DNA of 6,796 nucleotides from Gammaproteobacteria bacterium. GTDB taxonomy: Bacteria; Pseudomonadota; Gammaproteobacteria; UBA6429; Thiohalophilaceae. Below the pieces are notes generated by a model. It was not told the origin of the DNA, searched no databases, and saw nothing but the letters and a program-made list of their open reading frames with translations. Of this stretch, positions 5,016-6,796 are shown piece after piece; position 1 is the stretch's first letter, and every line of letters starts with the position of its first letter. The position numbers and the translations under genes were made by a program. The stretch lies in the NCBI GenBank assembly GCA_011052165.1, contig DRJN01000028.1, forward strand, positions 1 through 6,796, in the 5' to 3' direction.

Positions 5016-6796
5016 ATGGCGCATCTAAAAGCACAAAATATCGAACCGGATCGTCACCTCAGTCTGCATCAGTTGATGGAGATGCTGGTCAGTGATGGCC
5101 GCCTGGATCAACATGACGTGGATTCCTTTGTCGCGCCGGGGCGCAGCACCCGGATGGATATTCATCCCCTGGTGATTATCGCCGAACGTAAATGGCCGGA
5201 TAAACAGACGGCGGGTCAGGCCCTGACGCTGGATGTTCTGCTTCAGTGGCTGGCGCATCACAGTGGTCTGTCTTTTTTTCGCATCGATCCCCTCAAGGTC
5301 GACGTGACCGCCGTGACCGCCGTGACCTCCTCGGCGTATGCCAGCCGTCACAGGATCCTGCCGGTGGAGGTCAATGAACGGGAAGTGGTGATTGCCACCG
5401 CCGCCCCCTACGTTCGCAGTTGGGAGACGGAGCTGGCGCATGTAACCGGTCTGGACATCAAACGGGTACTGGCCAGCCCGCTGGATATCAACCGCTATCT
5501 GGATGAGTTTTATTCCCTTAGCCATTCCATTCAGCGGGCGACCTCGGGGAAGGGTGACAATATTCCCGGTATTTCCAATCTGGAACAACTGGTCGAGTTG
5601 GGCAAGAGCGGACGACTGGATGCCAACGATCACGATGTGGTGCAGATTGTGGACTGGCTGCTGCAATATGCCTTCGACCAGCGCGCCAGTGATATTCACA
5701 TGGAACCCCGGCGCGAGAAAGGCAATATCCGCTTTCGTATCGACGGTGTACTGCACCTTGTGAATGAAATGCCGAGTCCGGTGATGACGGCGGTCTCCAG
5801 TCGCATCAAGGTGCTGGGGCGCATGGACGTGGTGGAAAAACGCCGCCCCCAGGATGGGCGCATCAAGACCCGGATGCCCGATGGTCATGAGATCGAACTG
5901 CGCCTCTCCACCATGCCGACCGCCTTTGGTGAGAAGCTGGTGCTGCGGATTTTTGATCCCGATGTGCTGGTGAAAGATTTTTCCGCGCTGGGATTCAGTG
6001 AGCGGGACATCAAAGGCTGGAAGCAGATGATCGCCCAGCCGCACGGCATCGTGCTGGTGACCGGGCCGACCGGTTCGGGCAAGACCACCTCTCTTTATTC
6101 CAGCCTCAGACTGATTGCCCTGCCGGAAGTGAATGTCTGTACGGTGGAAGATCCCATCGAAATGGTCGAACCCCGCTTTAACCAGATGCAGGTGCAGCAG
6201 AATATCGGCCTGAACTTTGCCTCGGGTATTCGCACGCTGCTGCGCCAGGATCCGGATATCATCATGGTCGGCGAGATCCGCGATCTGGAAACCGCCGAGA
6301 TGGCCATTCAGGCCGCCCTCACCGGTCATCTGGTGCTCTCTACCCTGCATACCAACGATGCCGCCGCCGCCATTCCCCGGCTGCGTGAAATCGGCATTCC
6401 CGCCTATTTGATCAACGCCACCCTGCTGGGAGTCATGGCGCAGCGCCTGACGCGGCAGTTGTGCCCGGCCTGCAAACAGCCGACCACCCTCGACAAGGAT
6501 GTCTGGCGCAGCATGACGGCCCCGTGGAAACTCAATGGCGAAGGCACCTTTTTCAAAGCCGTAGGCTGTGAACAATGCCGCAACACCGGTTATCGCGGGC
6601 GTATCGGCCTGTATGAAATGCTGAAAATGACGCCCAACCTGCGCGTCAGTATCGGCCCGGACAGCGACGCCAGCGCCATTCGCAAAGTCGCTATCAAAGA
6701 CGGCATGATCCAGTTGCGCCTGTCCGGCGCACAGAAAATTGCGCAGGGACTGACGACGGTGGAAGAAGTGATGAAAGTGGTCCCGGCGGAAACCGA
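5016..6796 (+). CDS. GspE/PulE/PilB-family secretion ATPase, runs off the right edge
   Basis: This is a hexameric cytoplasmic ATPase of the type II secretion / type IV pilus superfamily that would power pseudopilus or pilus assembly at the inner membrane. The 593 visible residues are nearly the full family length, and the end (GLTTVEEVMKVV) resembles the usual C-terminus, so few residues are missing. An N-terminal MshEN/T2SSE_N-type region (about 15-190) precedes the ATPase core with DQRASDIHMEPR (Asp box), Walker A GPTGSGKT at 350-357 (Lys356), the Walker B region DPDIIMVGEIRD at 412-423 (Glu420) and the His box TGHLVLSTLHTND at 436-448. Zinc-type pairs CPAC (483-486) and CEQC (518-521) favour GspE/PilB over PilT. 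The start is ATG 5016 or the adjacent GTG 5013; an in-frame TGA lies at 5007-5009. AGGA at 4995-4998 is too far upstream for a good Shine-Dalgarno. No other secretion gene is visible, so GspE versus PilB versus an orphan paralogue stays open. Confidence 0.94.
   Translation, partial: MAHLKAQNIEPDRHLSLHQLMEMLVSDGRLDQHDVDSFVAPGRSTRMDIHPLVIIAERKWPDKQTAGQALTLDVLLQWLAHHSGLSFFRIDPLKVDVTAVTAVTSSAYASRHRILPVEVNEREVVIATAAPYVRSWETELAHVTGLDIKRVLASPLDINRYLDEFYSLSHSIQRATSGKGDNIPGISNLEQLVELGKSGRLDANDHDVVQIVDWLLQYAFDQRASDIHMEPRREKGNIRFRIDGVLHLVNEMPSPVMTAVSSRIKVLGRMDVVEKRRPQDGRIKTRMPDGHEIELRLSTMPTAFGEKLVLRIFDPDVLVKDFSALGFSERDIKGWKQMIAQPHGIVLVTGPTGSGKTTSLYSSLRLIALPEVNVCTVEDPIEMVEPRFNQMQVQQNIGLNFASGIRTLLRQDPDIIMVGEIRDLETAEMAIQAALTGHLVLSTLHTNDAAAAIPRLREIGIPAYLINATLLGVMAQRLTRQLCPACKQPTTLDKDVWRSMTAPWKLNGEGTFFKAVGCEQCRNTGYRGRIGLYEMLKMTPNLRVSIGPDSDASAIRKVAIKDGMIQLRLSGAQKIAQGLTTVEEVMKVVPAET

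Noticed and set aside
4678..5034. A 118-codon minus-strand frame and an 82-codon plus-strand frame (4660-4908) over the intergenic gap
   Set aside because: Both translate the repeat array itself and give repetitive strings; they overlap neighbouring genes and have no homology signal.
5025..6575. A 516-codon open frame on the minus strand opposite the secretion ATPase
   Set aside because: The plus strand has an unmistakable ATPase with every motif intact; the antisense product is His- and Gly-rich with no recognisable domain, as expected for a shadow frame in GC-biased coding DNA.

Overview
The window looks like chromosomal DNA from a gammaproteobacterium. The main reason is the rppH-ptsP gene pair, which is adjacent and in the same order in Escherichia coli and Pseudomonas. 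A divergent HAD phosphatase beside rppH also resembles the Pseudomonas PA0335-PA0336-PA0337 neighbourhood (recalled from knowledge, not searched). Base composition is moderately GC-rich in the genes. The gap after ptsP is AT-richer and carries dispersed-repeat sequence of a type I associate with environmental gammaproteobacteria; the species cannot be named from sequence alone.

Layout. Positions 1-880 (minus) hold most of a FecCD/BtuC-type ABC importer permease, cut by the left edge. Positions 975-1655 (minus) hold a complete HAD-IB phosphatase starting with GTG. Positions 1656-1849 form a divergent intergenic region with weak promoter-like sequences and an operator-like dyad. Positions 1850-2347 (plus) hold rppH, the RNA 5'-pyrophosphohydrolase, also starting with GTG. 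Positions 2378-2413 hold a possible 11-residue leader ORF with a good Shine-Dalgarno that overlaps the ptsP start. Positions 2406-4673 (plus) hold ptsP, enzyme I of the nitrogen phosphotransferase system. Positions 4674-5015 have no convincing gene but contain a hairpin behind ptsP, a small tandem repeat, an interrupted palindromic repeat and other short repeats. Positions 5016-6796 (plus) hold a nearly complete GspE/PulE/PilB-family secretion ATPase that runs off the right edge.

How the genes work together. RppH starts decay of mRNAs by removing 5' pyrophosphate, and PtsP starts the PTS-Ntr phosphorelay that links nitrogen and carbon status to regulation. They probably share a transcript. 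The HAD enzyme is transcribed away from them and may share a transcript with the permease downstream of it. The GspE-like ATPase is separated from ptsP by the repeat-rich gap and is probably a separate unit.

This is mostly a conserved housekeeping region. I found no new multi-gene system. The observations most worth a second look are the possible leader ORF coupled to ptsP and the composite repeat cluster between ptsP and the secretion ATPase.
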